A DNA stretch of 47,725 bases. It comes from Treponema sp. GTDB lineage: Bacteria; Spirochaetota; Spirochaetia; Treponematales; Breznakiellaceae. Both the position numbers and the translations under genes were made by a program. This document shows, in pieces, positions 1 through 8,945 of this stretch (the stretch's first letter is position 1; each line of letters starts with the position of its first letter). Location: contig JAIRYT010000003.1 of assembly GCA_031267675.1 (NCBI GenBank), positions 1 to 47,725 of the forward strand, given 5' to 3'. The notes below the pieces were generated by a model. The model did no database searches. It saw only the letters and a program-made list of their open reading frames with translations, and was not told the origin of the DNA.

Positions 1-777
1 CATGCCGACAAGTTCTCCCATGCGGGTAATTTTAAACGCGGTTTTTTTAATGATCTCGGCAATTTCGTCAAAGCTTGCGTCTTTTGACCGTTCGAGCGCC
101 GCTTTTATAACCCCCGGACCCGAAACACCCACGTTAAGGCAGCTTTCGCCTTCGCCCGGACCGTGAAACGCGCCGGCCATAAACGGATTGTCTTCGGGCG
201 CGTTACAAAACGTGACAAGTTTCGCGCAGGCGATGCCGTCGCGGTCCGCCGTTTTTTCAGCGGCTTCTTTAATTACCCTGCCCATGCGGCGCACCGCGTC
301 CATGTTGATGCCGCTCTTTGTCGTCGCCACATTTACCGAAGCGCAGACACGCCTGGTGGCGGCAAGCGCGGCGGGAATCGAATCAATAAGCCGCTCGTCT
401 ATACGCGAAAAACCTTTTTGCACCAGCGCGGAAAATCCGCCGACAAAATCAATGCCAAGTTCCCCGGCAATTTCGTCAAGCAGCGCGGCATACGGCGTAT
501 AATCGCTTTCGTCGTCCGCGGCGATTAACGCTATCGGCGTTACCGAAACACGCTTGTTGGTAATGGGAATTCCGTATTCAATTTCGATTTGTTTTCCGGT
601 TGCGACAAGGGGGCCCGCCATACGAAGGAGTTTTTTCCGTATGCGCTTTCGTGTTTCGCTTCCTGTGGCGGCGGCGCAGTCGAACAGCGAGATTCCCAGC
701 GTAATCGCGCGTATATCGAGCTTGTAGCGCAGGAACATGTCAACGGTTTCTTTGATTTCGTAAGGGGTAAAAAGCAT
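1..777 (-). CDS. UPF0210 / DUF711 family protein (C-terminus cut off by window edge)
   Basis: This reading frame starts with ATG at 777 and stays open to base 1, giving 259 residues of a family usually about 450 long. It begins [15 protein letters not shown] and contains the stretches [39 protein letters not shown] and [19 protein letters not shown], which are typical of DUF711 (UPF0210, formerly mislabelled PFL-like). The biochemical role of the family is not established. In many bacteria it directly follows a small ACT-domain protein of the UPF0237 family, exactly as here, where only 16 bases separate the two. It is the last visible gene of the leftward chain that begins near 4977. Confidence 0.9.
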   Translation of the reverse strand, partial: MLFTPYEIKETVDMFLRYKLDIRAITLGISLFDCAAATGSETRKRIRKKLLRMAGPLVATGKQIEIEYGIPITNKRVSVTPIALIAADDESDYTPYAALLDEIAGELGIDFVGGFSALVQKGFSRIDERLIDSIPAALAATRRVCASVNVATTKSGINMDAVRRMGRVIKEAAEKTADRDGIACAKLVTFCNAPEDNPFMAGAFHGPGEGESCLNVGVSGPGVIKAALERSKDASFDEIAEIIKKTAFKITRMGELVGM

Positions 778-793
778 TTGTTTACGCCTGGCC

Positions 794-1063
794 CTATATC
801 CGGTGCATGGCGCTAAAGACCTTTTCGTGCATAAGGCTGATCGAAACGTCCATTGTCCCGCCCAGAACGGCAAGGGCGCTTTTTACCTTGTCCAGCGGCA
901 TCGTGCTTTTCGAAAGATCGACCATCATCATCATTACAAAACTCCCCGAAAGGATTGTCTGGCTGATGTCTTCGATATTGATATCGCACGACGCCAAAAA
1001 AGCGCTGACTTTGGCGATGATTCCCACCTTGTCGGAACCGACTACCGTAATAATTGCGTTCAT
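794..1063 (-). CDS. ACT domain protein, UPF0237 family
   Basis: The 89-residue product is a single ACT domain ([20 protein letters not shown], then [12 protein letters not shown] and MMMMVDLS), a fold that usually binds small ligands such as amino acids and regulates partner proteins. The ATG at 1063 is preferred over one three codons upstream (1072), because family members begin with M-x-AIITVVG and a GGAT element precedes it. It sits between the permease (stop at 1075) and the DUF711 gene, and its conserved pairing with DUF711 suggests it may regulate that protein; this is inference. Confidence 0.9.
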   Translation of the reverse strand: MNAIITVVGSDKVGIIAKVSAFLASCDINIEDISQTILSGSFVMMMMVDLSKSTMPLDKVKSALAVLGGTMDVSISLMHEKVFSAMHRI

Positions 1064-1074
1064 TTTATCCATAT

Positions 1075-2166
1075 TTAGTCCTGTTCTATCCGGTGTTCGG
1101 TAAGGAAAAGATCCAGCACGGTAAGAAAGAGTATTACCACCATGGGACCGAGTATTATGCCGTTAAAACCAAAGGCGCTGATGCCGCCAAGTATTGCCAA
1201 AAAAATGATCAGCGGATGCAGCTGGATGCGATCCCGTAAAAAAAACGGGCGCAAAACATTGTCCAGCGTTGAAATTAGAATTCCCGAGGCAACAAGAAAG
1301 AGGATTCCGTTTGACACGTCGCCGTTAATAATGCGCGTAAGACCTATGGGGAACCAGACAATTCCCGCGCCGACCATGGGAATAAACGCGCACAAAAAAG
1401 TAAGCACGGCAAATACCAGCGCCCCCTGAACGCGAAAAATCGAATACACAAAAAACGCCATGAGCGCCTGAACAAGGGCGACCATAATATAACCCAGGAC
1501 CAGGTTTCTGACGATTTCCTTGAATTTGCTTACCAGCGCGATTATATACTCCCGCTTGATCGGAATGACATGCAAAAAAAGGCGGGAAAGATAACTGCCG
1601 TCCATGTAAAAGAAAAAAAGGCTAAACACCATAAAGACAAGCCCGGTAAAAAACGAACCTACGTTTCTGGCAATCGTGCTGGAAAAAAGAAGAATATTCT
1701 GCAGGCTGCTGCCAATGTATTCAAGAAGGCGCTCCCTGAGCGCCTGGCTGTCGATTACGACAAGCCCCGAACTAAGGTCTCCGGCAATGTCCGAAAGGTC
1801 CTCCAAAAACCGGTCAATTATGCCGCTTTCCGGATGGGCCATTAAATATTGCCGCACCAGGTGGGTCATTTCGGTAACCTGCCTAAAAAACTGAAACCCG
1901 ATAAATGTCAGCGGAATAAGGATAATAAAAACCGTTGTAAGCGAAAACAACCCCGCCCAAAAATTGCGCAGTATCTTTCCCCGTAGTTTGTTGCGGTCAA
2001 GGCCGCCGGTAAGCTTTTGATGAACAGGGCTAAGTAAAATATAAAACAGCACCGACCAAAGCAGCATGGTAAAGAACGGCGCAAAAAGACGGCATACAAG
2101 AATAAACAGAAAAACGAGAATTGCCCCAAAGACAATAGCCTGTACCGATTTTGAAGAATAGGTCAT
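1075..2166 (-). CDS. AI-2E family transporter / UPF0118 permease
   Basis: The 363-residue protein has about eight hydrophobic segments, starting with a pair at roughly residues 10-50 (IVFGAILVFLFILVCRLFAPF and FTMLLWSVLFYILLSP), a soluble middle region, and a C-terminal cluster containing FLCAFIPMVGAG and GFNGIILGPMVVIL. The late P-x-x-G-A and the G-x-x-G-x-x-LGP motif are typical of the TqsA/PerM (AI-2E exporter-like) family. Members export diverse small molecules or ions, so the substrate cannot be read from the sequence. The start codon overlaps the stop of the upstream TPR gene by four bases, so the two are probably translationally coupled. Confidence 0.9.
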   Translation of the reverse strand: MTYSSKSVQAIVFGAILVFLFILVCRLFAPFFTMLLWSVLFYILLSPVHQKLTGGLDRNKLRGKILRNFWAGLFSLTTVFIILIPLTFIGFQFFRQVTEMTHLVRQYLMAHPESGIIDRFLEDLSDIAGDLSSGLVVIDSQALRERLLEYIGSSLQNILLFSSTIARNVGSFFTGLVFMVFSLFFFYMDGSYLSRLFLHVIPIKREYIIALVSKFKEIVRNLVLGYIMVALVQALMAFFVYSIFRVQGALVFAVLTFLCAFIPMVGAGIVWFPIGLTRIINGDVSNGILFLVASGILISTLDNVLRPFFLRDRIQLHPLIIFLAILGGISAFGFNGIILGPMVVILFLTVLDLFLTEHRIEQD

Positions 2167-4142
2167 AATCCGTTAAGAATTTTTTCCGCCTCCGCTCTGC
2201 CGGAATATGAAGGGCTTTTTTCCAAAAGGGACGCCAAATATTTTTTGGCCGATTCACGGTCGCCCATGCTGACGCATGTTTTTCCCAGTTCAAAAAGCGC
2301 GTCATAATTGTTTGGCGAAAGCCGCACCACTTCCAGATAACTATCCCTGGCGCGGTCCATATTCTGCGCTCCCGCATACGCGCGGGCAAGGTTCATGCGC
2401 ACGGTTACATTGCCCCCCTGGACCCTGAGCGCCGCTTCATAATACTGAATCGCCTGCGGCCAGTCGTCCATGCGGGCATAGACATTTCCCAAATTATTGT
2501 TTACCTCGAACGAATTGGGTTCCGCCCGCACGGCTTCCAAAAGACAGGTAAGCGCTTCGCTGTTAAAGCCGTTTTCCAGATAAATAAGCGAAAGATTAAC
2601 GCGGGGCCGTACATAGCGGGCGTTTTTTTCTGCCGATGATTTATAGGCGCTGATGGCGGCGTCAATGTCGCCGGCCTTTTCGCAGGCAAGGCCCAGCGTA
2701 TACAGATACCGTTCATTGGCGGGCGCGGCCTGTGTCGCCTTTTTTGCATATTCGACCGCTTCGTTAAATTTGTTTAAGGCGATTTTTACCAGCGCCATAT
2801 TGTCGTTTGTCTGCGCGTCAGAGGGATCGGCTGCAAGCGCCTGGGTAAAGGAGGCTTCCGCCGCCTGGTTTTGGCCGTTCTGGTTTTGCGCGTATCCCAA
2901 ATCGCGCAGCGAGGCGGTATCTTTGGGATTCCCCTGGAGCGCCCTGGCAAAACTTTCGACCGCTTTTGGATAATTATTTTGGGCGGAATATATTCTGCCG
3001 ATTTCGCGGTGGGCCGCCGAATAATCGCCCTTTAACGCGACGGCTTTTTGGTAGGCGGCAAGCGCGTCGTTGGGACGGCGGAGCGCGCCAAAGGTTCCCC
3101 CCAGGTTATACCATGCCGGTTCAAATTTGGCGTTTAATTTTGTCGACGCTTCAAACGAATGGCGCGCGTCTTCGTACGCGGCGGTGCGAAACTGGCTGCG
3201 GCCAAGTTCATAGGAATACAGATAATTGTTGGGATCAAGTTTTGACGCTTCGCGGAATTCGCTTACCGCGTTGGGAAAGCTCCCCCGGTCGCGGTTTATT
3301 CTGCCCAGGGTAAAATGGGGCAGCGCCAGCACGGGATCTTTCTGCGCCGCCTGCTGGGCGGCCTGTACGGCGTTGCGCGCCGCCTCGTTCCCCTGGGCGC
3401 TGCCGGGGTTTTTGGCAAAACCCCCGTACCACGCGTCCGAAATATCGGCCAGTTTTTGCGCCTCAAAACGCGTTTCGCCTTTGGGCATTTTTGCGGCTGC
3501 TTCGTCAAAGGCCTGTGACGCGGCGGCAAAATCGCTGCGCTCGATTGCGGCGCGGCCCCGCGAAACCAGTTCGTTTACTTCGCGCATTTGCGCCTGTACG
3601 GCCGCCGACGCTTTTGCCAGTTCCTCCGCCTCGGCGCGTTTACGCGCTTCGGCGGCGTCGGCGGCGGCCCTGGCCTCGGCCTCCGCGCCGGACGCGTCCG
3701 CCGTTTCGGCGGCGTCGGCCGGCGCAAGCGGCGCGCCGCCCCGGTTTGCCGCTGCGTCACGCATGGCAAGTATGCGTTCAACATCGGAAAGCGAGAGCGT
3801 ACCGGCGCCGCCCCTGAATTCGGCAAGCAGGCGGGCGATGTCTTCCGCGGTCAGCGGGCTGCCGTCGGAACGGCGCAGTTCGGCAAGGCGCTTGCCTTCA
3901 AGCGCCTCGTCACGAAGCCTGCGGGCGTCTTCGTCATTGGGGTTTTTTATTAAAATACCGTCAACCAGATCCATCGCCCGCTGGTATTCGCCCCGGTCAA
4001 TATATTCGCGGGCAAGGAGCAGCGTATTGTCCCTTTGAGGATCAGAGGGATTCCGCAAAAACAAAAAGAAAAGTACGCCCGCGATAAGCACGAGCGCGCA
4101 TCCGCCGATTATAAAAATTTTTTTCTGGTCGCTGTCTAGCAT
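2163..4142 (-). CDS. Large membrane-anchored TPR protein
   Basis: The 659-residue protein begins with a short cytoplasmic lead and one membrane segment (IFIIGGCALVLIAGVLFFLFL, residues 9-29), then a TPR at about 40-70. An alanine/glutamate/arginine-rich stretch (about 120-200) is likely a coiled coil. From about 225 to the end there are roughly a dozen tetratricopeptide repeats of the form A-x-x-x-G-x-x-x-x-x-x-x-x-A. An AAGGGG ribosome site lies seven bases before the ATG. TPR solenoids scaffold protein complexes; the single N-terminal anchor places the scaffold at the inner membrane. It is followed by an overlapping permease gene and preceded by a smaller secreted TPR gene, which suggests a shared envelope role. 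Confidence 0.85.
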   Translation of the reverse strand: MLDSDQKKIFIIGGCALVLIAGVLFFLFLRNPSDPQRDNTLLLAREYIDRGEYQRAMDLVDGILIKNPNDEDARRLRDEALEGKRLAELRRSDGSPLTAEDIARLLAEFRGGAGTLSLSDVERILAMRDAAANRGGAPLAPADAAETADASGAEAEARAAADAAEARKRAEAEELAKASAAVQAQMREVNELVSRGRAAIERSDFAAASQAFDEAAAKMPKGETRFEAQKLADISDAWYGGFAKNPGSAQGNEAARNAVQAAQQAAQKDPVLALPHFTLGRINRDRGSFPNAVSEFREASKLDPNNYLYSYELGRSQFRTAAYEDARHSFEASTKLNAKFEPAWYNLGGTFGALRRPNDALAAYQKAVALKGDYSAAHREIGRIYSAQNNYPKAVESFARALQGNPKDTASLRDLGYAQNQNGQNQAAEASFTQALAADPSDAQTNDNMALVKIALNKFNEAVEYAKKATQAAPANERYLYTLGLACEKAGDIDAAISAYKSSAEKNARYVRPRVNLSLIYLENGFNSEALTCLLEAVRAEPNSFEVNNNLGNVYARMDDWPQAIQYYEAALRVQGGNVTVRMNLARAYAGAQNMDRARDSYLEVVRLSPNNYDALFELGKTCVSMGDRESAKKYLASLLEKSPSYSGRAEAEKILNGL

Positions 4143-4188
4143 ATATAATCCCCTTTAGTTAGTTACCTTATGCAAGTTGTGGAAATCA

Positions 4189-4226
4189 AAAGAGAATTTA
4201 CCACGAACCACACCAACATTCGTGGT
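4189..4226. repeat. Interspersed repeat unit with hairpin
   Basis: Bases 4189-4208 are identical over 20 positions to 40162-40181. The unit contains a perfect 7-bp hairpin, CCACGAA (4201-4207) with TTCGTGG (4219/4220-4226). A diverged relative lies on the minus strand near 20913-20940. It fills the gap between two leftward TPR genes, so it may also act as a weak transcriptional end for the upstream one, although no strong T-run follows. Confidence 0.6.
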
Positions 4227-4266
4227 CAAATTTCCCGGTCTGCATAACATGAGTTATAATCCTTAT

Positions 4267-4977
4267 TTATTCCAGCTCAAAAGTTCCGTCATACCCGGAA
4301 AGAGCTTCCGCGTCTGCGGAAATTCCTTCCACATCCCCGGCGCTTTGCAGGGACGCCGCCACTTCGTCCATAAGCCGGCGGCGGTTTTCCGCTTCGGCGC
4401 GGGCCGCTTCCTCTGCCATAAGCCGGCGCATTTCTTCGGCGGCAAAGTTATCTTTGACAAGGCCGATAAGTTTTTCAATTTGCGGCCGCTTTGGCGAAGC
4501 AGGCTCAAGCAAAAGAAAACGTTCGTAATCACTTATCGCTTCTTTAAGCGATCCGGTTTTTATGCGCGCGTTGGCGCGGTTAAGATATGCCGAAGCATAA
4601 GAAGCGTCAAAACGTATCGCCTGGGTGTAGTACTGCTCGGCAAAGTTTACCGTTCCTTTGCGAAAATACGCGTTGCCCAGATTGTAGGCGATGCGGGCGC
4701 TGCCGCTCCCCCCGTTGGGAAGAATTTTACGGTATACGGCAATTGCCTCGTCGACCCTGCCAAGCTGCTCGTAGGTCATACCCAGATACAGGGCCGCGTC
4801 TACATGAACCGGATCGGCGGTAAACGCCCGTTCAAAAAAAACAAGCGCTTCCTGGCTCTTGTTTTCGATAAAGAGCGCCCTTCCCTGTTCAAAATCGCCG
4901 CCGTTTGACTGGGCGAAAAGCGACACCGACACCGCTGCAACCAGCACCGCCAGCAGGAGAATAACTCTGTGGTTCAT
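4267..4977 (-). CDS. Secreted TPR protein
   Basis: The 236-residue product starts MNHRVILLLAVLVAAVSVSLFAQS, a clear signal peptide with a likely cleavage after FAQ. Five or six tetratricopeptide repeats follow between residues 25 and 165 (for example AALYLGMTYEQLGRVDEAIAVY and IAYNLGNAYFRKGTVNFAEQYY). The tail is acidic and alanine-rich. The ATG at 4977 is chosen over an in-frame ATG at 4989 because GGAGGG lies five bases upstream of it. The protein is probably periplasmic. It is the first gene of a leftward group of TPR and membrane genes and is divergent from another TPR gene at 5100. Confidence 0.85.
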   Translation of the reverse strand: MNHRVILLLAVLVAAVSVSLFAQSNGGDFEQGRALFIENKSQEALVFFERAFTADPVHVDAALYLGMTYEQLGRVDEAIAVYRKILPNGGSGSARIAYNLGNAYFRKGTVNFAEQYYTQAIRFDASYASAYLNRANARIKTGSLKEAISDYERFLLLEPASPKRPQIEKLIGLVKDNFAAEEMRRLMAEEAARAEAENRRRLMDEVAASLQSAGDVEGISADAEALSGYDGTFELE

Positions 4978-5027
4978 ATTTCCCTCCATAACGCTGAATC
5001 ACCAATCGCCGAACCCTAACTGAACCG

Positions 5028-5092
5028 CCGCCGATTTGACAGGATTGTCAAAAACGTTTATCTTTCCATACAAAGATACTACAAATCGGCGG
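5028..5092 (+). promoter_or_regulatory. Divergent promoter region with nested inverted repeats
   Basis: Between the divergent TPR genes, CCGCCGATTTG (5028-5038) is mirrored by CAAATCGGCGG (5082-5092). Nested at the left side, TTGACA (5036-5041) is mirrored by TGTCAA (5046-5051). TTGACA followed after 17 bases by TATCTT (5059-5064) is a plausible rightward sigma-70-type promoter for the gene at 5100. The long inverted repeat encloses this promoter, so it could bind a regulator or fold in RNA. Confidence 0.5.
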
Positions 5093-5099
5093 AAAAGTC

Positions 5100-6470
5100 A
5101 TGACCTTTGGCATAGTTGCAAGTATATTTCTCGCAGTCGGCATAGGTTTCCTTGTCTTCTTTATCGTCAAATCTCTCCTTCTTCCCAAGCAGGCCGGCGA
5201 TATTAGCGAGCTTATCAAACGGGGCAAAACCCAGACAGCAATCAAGGCGGCCAGGGCGATTTTGTCCAAAGAACCAAAAAATGCCGATGTCCGTTACTTT
5301 TTGGGCAAAGCGTACCTGGCGGAAAAAAAGGACGACCTTGCCTTTAACGAGCTTAAGGCGCTTAGCCTGTCGGGAGCGCTGGGCGCGTTTACTCCCGAAG
5401 AGGATTTTCGCCGCGAACTGGCGGGGCTTTTTTTAAAAAATAACCAGATAGAAGAGGCGCTCAAGGAATATGTGCTTCTTATCCGGCTTAAACCCGCTTC
5501 GGCTGAATATTATTACCAGGCCGGAAAACTTTTTAACAATCACAACCGCGGCGACATGGCCCGGAATTATCTGCGTAAAGCGGCGGAGCTTTCGCCGCGC
5601 GACGCGAAGATTCAGTTTGAACTTGGCGTTATGCTTTATAAGAGCAAAAACAGCGTCGAGGCAAAAGACGCGCTGGAGCGTTCGCTTAAATATAACGCCG
5701 ACAACGCCCAGGCCTATTATTATCTGGGAAAGATTCAAAAAGACGCAAAGGATTATCAGGCGGCGGCCGCGACGCTGGAAAAGGCGGCGCGGGACCCCGC
5801 ATACCGCCTGCGGGCGATGCTTGAACGGGGCAGCTGCTACATGGCGCTTAACTCAGGCGGCAAGGCGGTCATCGATCTGGAGCGGGCGGTAAAATCAATC
5901 ACGGACGAAAAAGCGCCGGAGTCGCTGTTTGCCCGCTATCTTTTGTCCATGTGTTACGAAAAAAACCGCGACATGGAAAAAGCCGTTGTCCAGTGGAACG
6001 CGATTCACGCCGCCAAACCGGGCTTTAAGAATGTTGAGGCAAAACTCGCCCAGTACCGGGATATGGTCAACGACGACATGGTAAAAGATTTTTTGAGCGC
6101 GGGGAACCAGGAATTCTTGGAAATCTGCAAACGTATGATAGGCGGCGCGCTTGCGCTTCAGGTAAAGTCGTCAAAAACAATTCCCGAAGGAATGGAATTT
6201 ATCGCCATCGAAAATGAAAGCCAAAAATGGCGGAATACCCGCAAACAGCCCCGGCTTATCCGTATTTACCGCTCGCCCGAAGTGCTTGGAGACGACAAGA
6301 TTCGCTCCCTGCTGGACGACGCGAAGGCCCAAAACATGGTCCGGGGCATGGTCATGACCAGTTCGGGTTTTAGCGGTTCCGCCCTGCAATATGCCGAAAA
6401 CCGCCCGGTGGAATTGTGTAATAAGGAAAAACTGCTTTTACTGCTGCGCCAAAGCGCGGCTGCGACATGA
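5100..6470 (+). CDS. Membrane-anchored TPR protein
   Basis: The 456-residue protein has an N-terminal membrane segment (FGIVASIFLAVGIGFLVFFI, residues 3-22) followed by tetratricopeptide repeats from about 40 to 310 (for example AEYYYQAGKLFNNHNRGDMA and AQAYYYLGKIQKDAKDYQAA). The C-terminal 140 residues form a separate non-repeat domain ending with QYAENRPVELCNKEKLLLLL. That tail, with MVRGMVMTSSGFSGSA, resembles the restriction-endonuclease-like fold seen at the end of some spirochaetal TPR proteins, but catalytic residues are not clear. A GGCGGAAAA ribosome site precedes ATG 5100. Its stop overlaps the phosphoesterase start by four bases, so it heads a coupled four-gene set. Confidence 0.85.
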   Translation: MTFGIVASIFLAVGIGFLVFFIVKSLLLPKQAGDISELIKRGKTQTAIKAARAILSKEPKNADVRYFLGKAYLAEKKDDLAFNELKALSLSGALGAFTPEEDFRRELAGLFLKNNQIEEALKEYVLLIRLKPASAEYYYQAGKLFNNHNRGDMARNYLRKAAELSPRDAKIQFELGVMLYKSKNSVEAKDALERSLKYNADNAQAYYYLGKIQKDAKDYQAAAATLEKAARDPAYRLRAMLERGSCYMALNSGGKAVIDLERAVKSITDEKAPESLFARYLLSMCYEKNRDMEKAVVQWNAIHAAKPGFKNVEAKLAQYRDMVNDDMVKDFLSAGNQEFLEICKRMIGGALALQVKSSKTIPEGMEFIAIENESQKWRNTRKQPRLIRIYRSPEVLGDDKIRSLLDDAKAQNMVRGMVMTSSGFSGSALQYAENRPVELCNKEKLLLLLRQSAAAT

Positions 6471-7162
6471 ACGCGCCGGTTAACCGTAGTATCAACTGTA
6501 ATATTCTTTGCGTATCGGATCAAATTGATCCGCTGGTGTATTCGGCGGCCATAAAAAACCGCTATGGAAAAGCGGACCTTGTACTTTGCGCCGGCGATTT
6601 GCCGCTGGAGTATCTGGATTTTATTGTTTCCAGTTTAAATCTGCCCCTGCTCTTTATTTTTGGAAACCATCATCTGGAATCGTACGAACGGTATAAACGC
6701 CCGCACAAAAACAGGCCCTGGGATTCGGGAACATCGGGGCTTACCTACATTGGCGCGCGTATGTGGAAAGAAGGACAACTGCTTGTCGGCGGGCTGGACG
6801 GGTCCATGCGCTACAACAGCGGAATAAACCAGTACACGGAAACGCAGATGTTTTTTGAAATTTGCAAATTGATTCCCCGCATGATGTTAAACCGTATTAT
6901 TCACGGGCGGTTTATCGACATTCTGCTGACCCACGCGGCGCCCAGGGGAATTCACGACAAGTCCGACCCGTGTCATTTGGGTTTTAAATGTTTTTTATGG
7001 TTTATGAATGTTTTTAAACCGCGCTATCTTATACACGGCCACATTCATCTTTATGATCTGGGCGATGTACGAAGCAGCGTGTATAAAAACACCGTTGTAA
7101 TAAACGCGTACGGACACATGGCAATAGGTCCGTTTAACCGGGAGGTAAAAAACGATGGATAA
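6467..7162 (+). CDS. Calcineurin-like metallophosphoesterase
   Basis: The 231-residue product carries the metallophosphoesterase signature blocks in order: VSDQID near the N-terminus, CAGDLPLEY, IFGNHHLES, LTHAAP and the final HGHIHLYD. These supply the Asp, Asn and His ligands for a two-metal centre. The usual first motif DxH reads DQID here, so the first-motif histidine is absent; this is a property of some subfamilies. The substrate is unknown. It overlaps the TPR gene upstream by four bases and the next gene by eight, which indicates one transcript. Confidence 0.88.
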   Translation: MNAPVNRSINCNILCVSDQIDPLVYSAAIKNRYGKADLVLCAGDLPLEYLDFIVSSLNLPLLFIFGNHHLESYERYKRPHKNRPWDSGTSGLTYIGARMWKEGQLLVGGLDGSMRYNSGINQYTETQMFFEICKLIPRMMLNRIIHGRFIDILLTHAAPRGIHDKSDPCHLGFKCFLWFMNVFKPRYLIHGHIHLYDLGDVRSSVYKNTVVINAYGHMAIGPFNREVKNDG

Positions 7163-8066
7163 TGTTGTACGGCAGGAAGCGGCAAATGATTTTTCCCGCG
7201 CACGGACAAAAGAAATGTTTTCGCGGATTATGCATTTTGTAAATCCGGATCGCAACAAACTGCTTTCGTTAAACGACGTCCGCGCAATTTTAAAACCCCA
7301 AAGCGAAAGCTATCAGGGAATAGAGGCGGTGCCGATCAAGCTTATTGTAGGAAGCGAAGGCCGTTACCGCGACTTTAATAAATACTTTTTGCCCCGTTCC
7401 GACCATCTGCGTTCCCGCTGGCAGAGCATTGACGAGGCGCGGCTTACCGACATCAATTTGCCGCCGATACAGCTGTACGAAGCGGGCGGCGTTTATTTTG
7501 TCCGGGACGGAAACCACCGCGTCTCGGTTGCAAAAACAATGGGCGTTGAAGCGGTTGACGCGGAAGTAACCAGTTTAAACACGGCGGTAAAGATTGATCC
7601 CAGAATGACCATCGACGAACTTAAACAGGAGCTGCTAAGGTACGAAAAACAGGTTTTTTATGAAAAAACAAATTTTAAATCGCTTACCGGATGCGACAAG
7701 CTGGATTTTTCCAATCCCGGCTGTTATGACGTTATTTACACTCATATTCTGGTTCATAAATATTACCTTAATTTACAGCGCGAAGAAGAAATTGAATTTT
7801 CCAAAGCGCTTGTTTCATGGTTCGATACGGTGTACTCTCCCATTATCGGCATCATAAAAGAAGAAAAACTGATCGGCCTTTTTCAAAACAGAACAGAAAG
7901 CGATCTGTATGTGTGGATGGTTAAACACTGGGATTTGCTCAAGAAAAAATACGGTATTCATTATTCCATTAAGGACGCCGTTAACGATTATACCGAGCGG
8001 TACGGACAAAAACATTCGTTTTGGAGCCTGGTAAAATCGCTGTTTCGCGTGGCGGCGGGAAGATAA
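7155..8066 (+). CDS. ParB/sulfiredoxin-fold protein of unknown role
   Basis: The 303-residue protein has a central block PIQLYEAGGVYFVRDGNHRVSVAKTMG (given as PPIQLYEAGGVYF followed by VRDGNHRVSVAKTMG, about residues 105-130) that matches the nucleotide-binding loop of ParB/Srx-type domains (xDGxHRxxxA). N-terminal residues 10-60 are helical and the C-terminal 130 are helical and hydrophilic, without a recognisable helix-turn-helix. It is therefore unlikely to be a classical chromosome-partition ParB and may be a regulator or nucleotide-dependent enzyme. GGGAGGT precedes the ATG inside the phosphoesterase gene, and its stop shares one base with the next start. Confidence 0.65.
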   Translation: MDNVVRQEAANDFSRARTKEMFSRIMHFVNPDRNKLLSLNDVRAILKPQSESYQGIEAVPIKLIVGSEGRYRDFNKYFLPRSDHLRSRWQSIDEARLTDINLPPIQLYEAGGVYFVRDGNHRVSVAKTMGVEAVDAEVTSLNTAVKIDPRMTIDELKQELLRYEKQVFYEKTNFKSLTGCDKLDFSNPGCYDVIYTHILVHKYYLNLQREEEIEFSKALVSWFDTVYSPIIGIIKEEKLIGLFQNRTESDLYVWMVKHWDLLKKKYGIHYSIKDAVNDYTERYGQKHSFWSLVKSLFRVAAGR

Positions 8067-8932
8067 TGCATACGGTTTATAAAACGTTTCCGTATACCCG
8101 TTTTGCTGATTTTATCAATGTACGCGCCGATCGCCGCGCCGTGCTTACGGATGTTTTAAACGAGGCGCGGCTTTCCTTCCGCGAAGCGTCTGTGGCGGGA
8201 CGGCGGCATATTATTGTCGACCTTCCCGGCGAGGCGCGGACGATACTGACCGCCCACTATGACCGGACGCCGGAAAGCCAGGGGGCCAACGACAACGGAG
8301 CGGCGGTATTTATGCTTGTTGAAGCGGCGCGGTCGCTTGTTGCGCAGAACGCCCGGGACGCGACTTTTATTTTTACCGACAAGGAAGAACTGTCCGCCGG
8401 TGAAGAACTTACCGAACAGGGCTCGTATTCCCTGGCGCTCGGCCTTAGGGAATTGGGCCTTGGGAACGCCAGAATATTTACGTTTGACGCCTGCGGCGCG
8501 GGCGACACGCTGATTATTTCTACCACGGCGGAACGGCTGCTGGGAAAAATGGAAGATTCACGGAGCGCCGCCGCGCTTGGCAGACGTATGCGAATTTTAC
8601 GCGCTCACGCGCTGGATGCGGCGGAGCGTTCCCACGTGGAACGGACGATGCTGCTGCCGACGCCGTTTTCCGAAGACGCGGGGTTTTTGCGCGGCGGCAT
8701 TGCCGCCCAAACCATTACCGTGCTTCCCCGCGCCGAAGCCGCCGCCTTTGCCGCGCTTGCGCGGACAAAGGAAGAAATGGCCAGCGCGATACTAAGCGGT
8801 TTCCCCGAAGCGGAACGCAGAAATATTCCCGAAACATGGCGCAGTCTTAACGGAAGCGGCGACAGTCCCCTGCGGCTTACCCCGTCGTACTGGGACAGCG
8901 TGGTAGCGTTTATGAAAGCGGTGTGCGGATAA
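8066..8932 (+). CDS. M28-like zinc peptidase homologue
   Basis: The 288-residue product has the order of metal-ligand motifs of M28 aminopeptidases: TAHYD (residues about 70-75), GANDNGAAV (about 82-90), and DKEELSAGEE (about 115-125), followed by TFDACGAGD. There is no obvious signal peptide, so it probably acts in the cytoplasm. ATG 8066 overlaps the upstream TAA (TAATG), which decides the start over an earlier in-frame GTG-type start. Its stop is only 13 bases from the convergent HPr gene. The actual peptide substrate is unknown; the family also includes non-peptidase amidases. Confidence 0.78.
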   Translation: MHTVYKTFPYTRFADFINVRADRRAVLTDVLNEARLSFREASVAGRRHIIVDLPGEARTILTAHYDRTPESQGANDNGAAVFMLVEAARSLVAQNARDATFIFTDKEELSAGEELTEQGSYSLALGLRELGLGNARIFTFDACGAGDTLIISTTAERLLGKMEDSRSAAALGRRMRILRAHALDAAERSHVERTMLLPTPFSEDAGFLRGGIAAQTITVLPRAEAAAFAALARTKEEMASAILSGFPEAERRNIPETWRSLNGSGDSPLRLTPSYWDSVVAFMKAVCG

Positions 8933-8945
8933 CGGACAATCGTTT

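Noticed and set aside
3226-4038. 270-codon open frame on the plus strand
   Set aside because: It is antisense to the Ala-rich part of the TPR protein; high GC at codon position 3 keeps the opposite strand open. It has no ribosome site and a biased serine/alanine composition.
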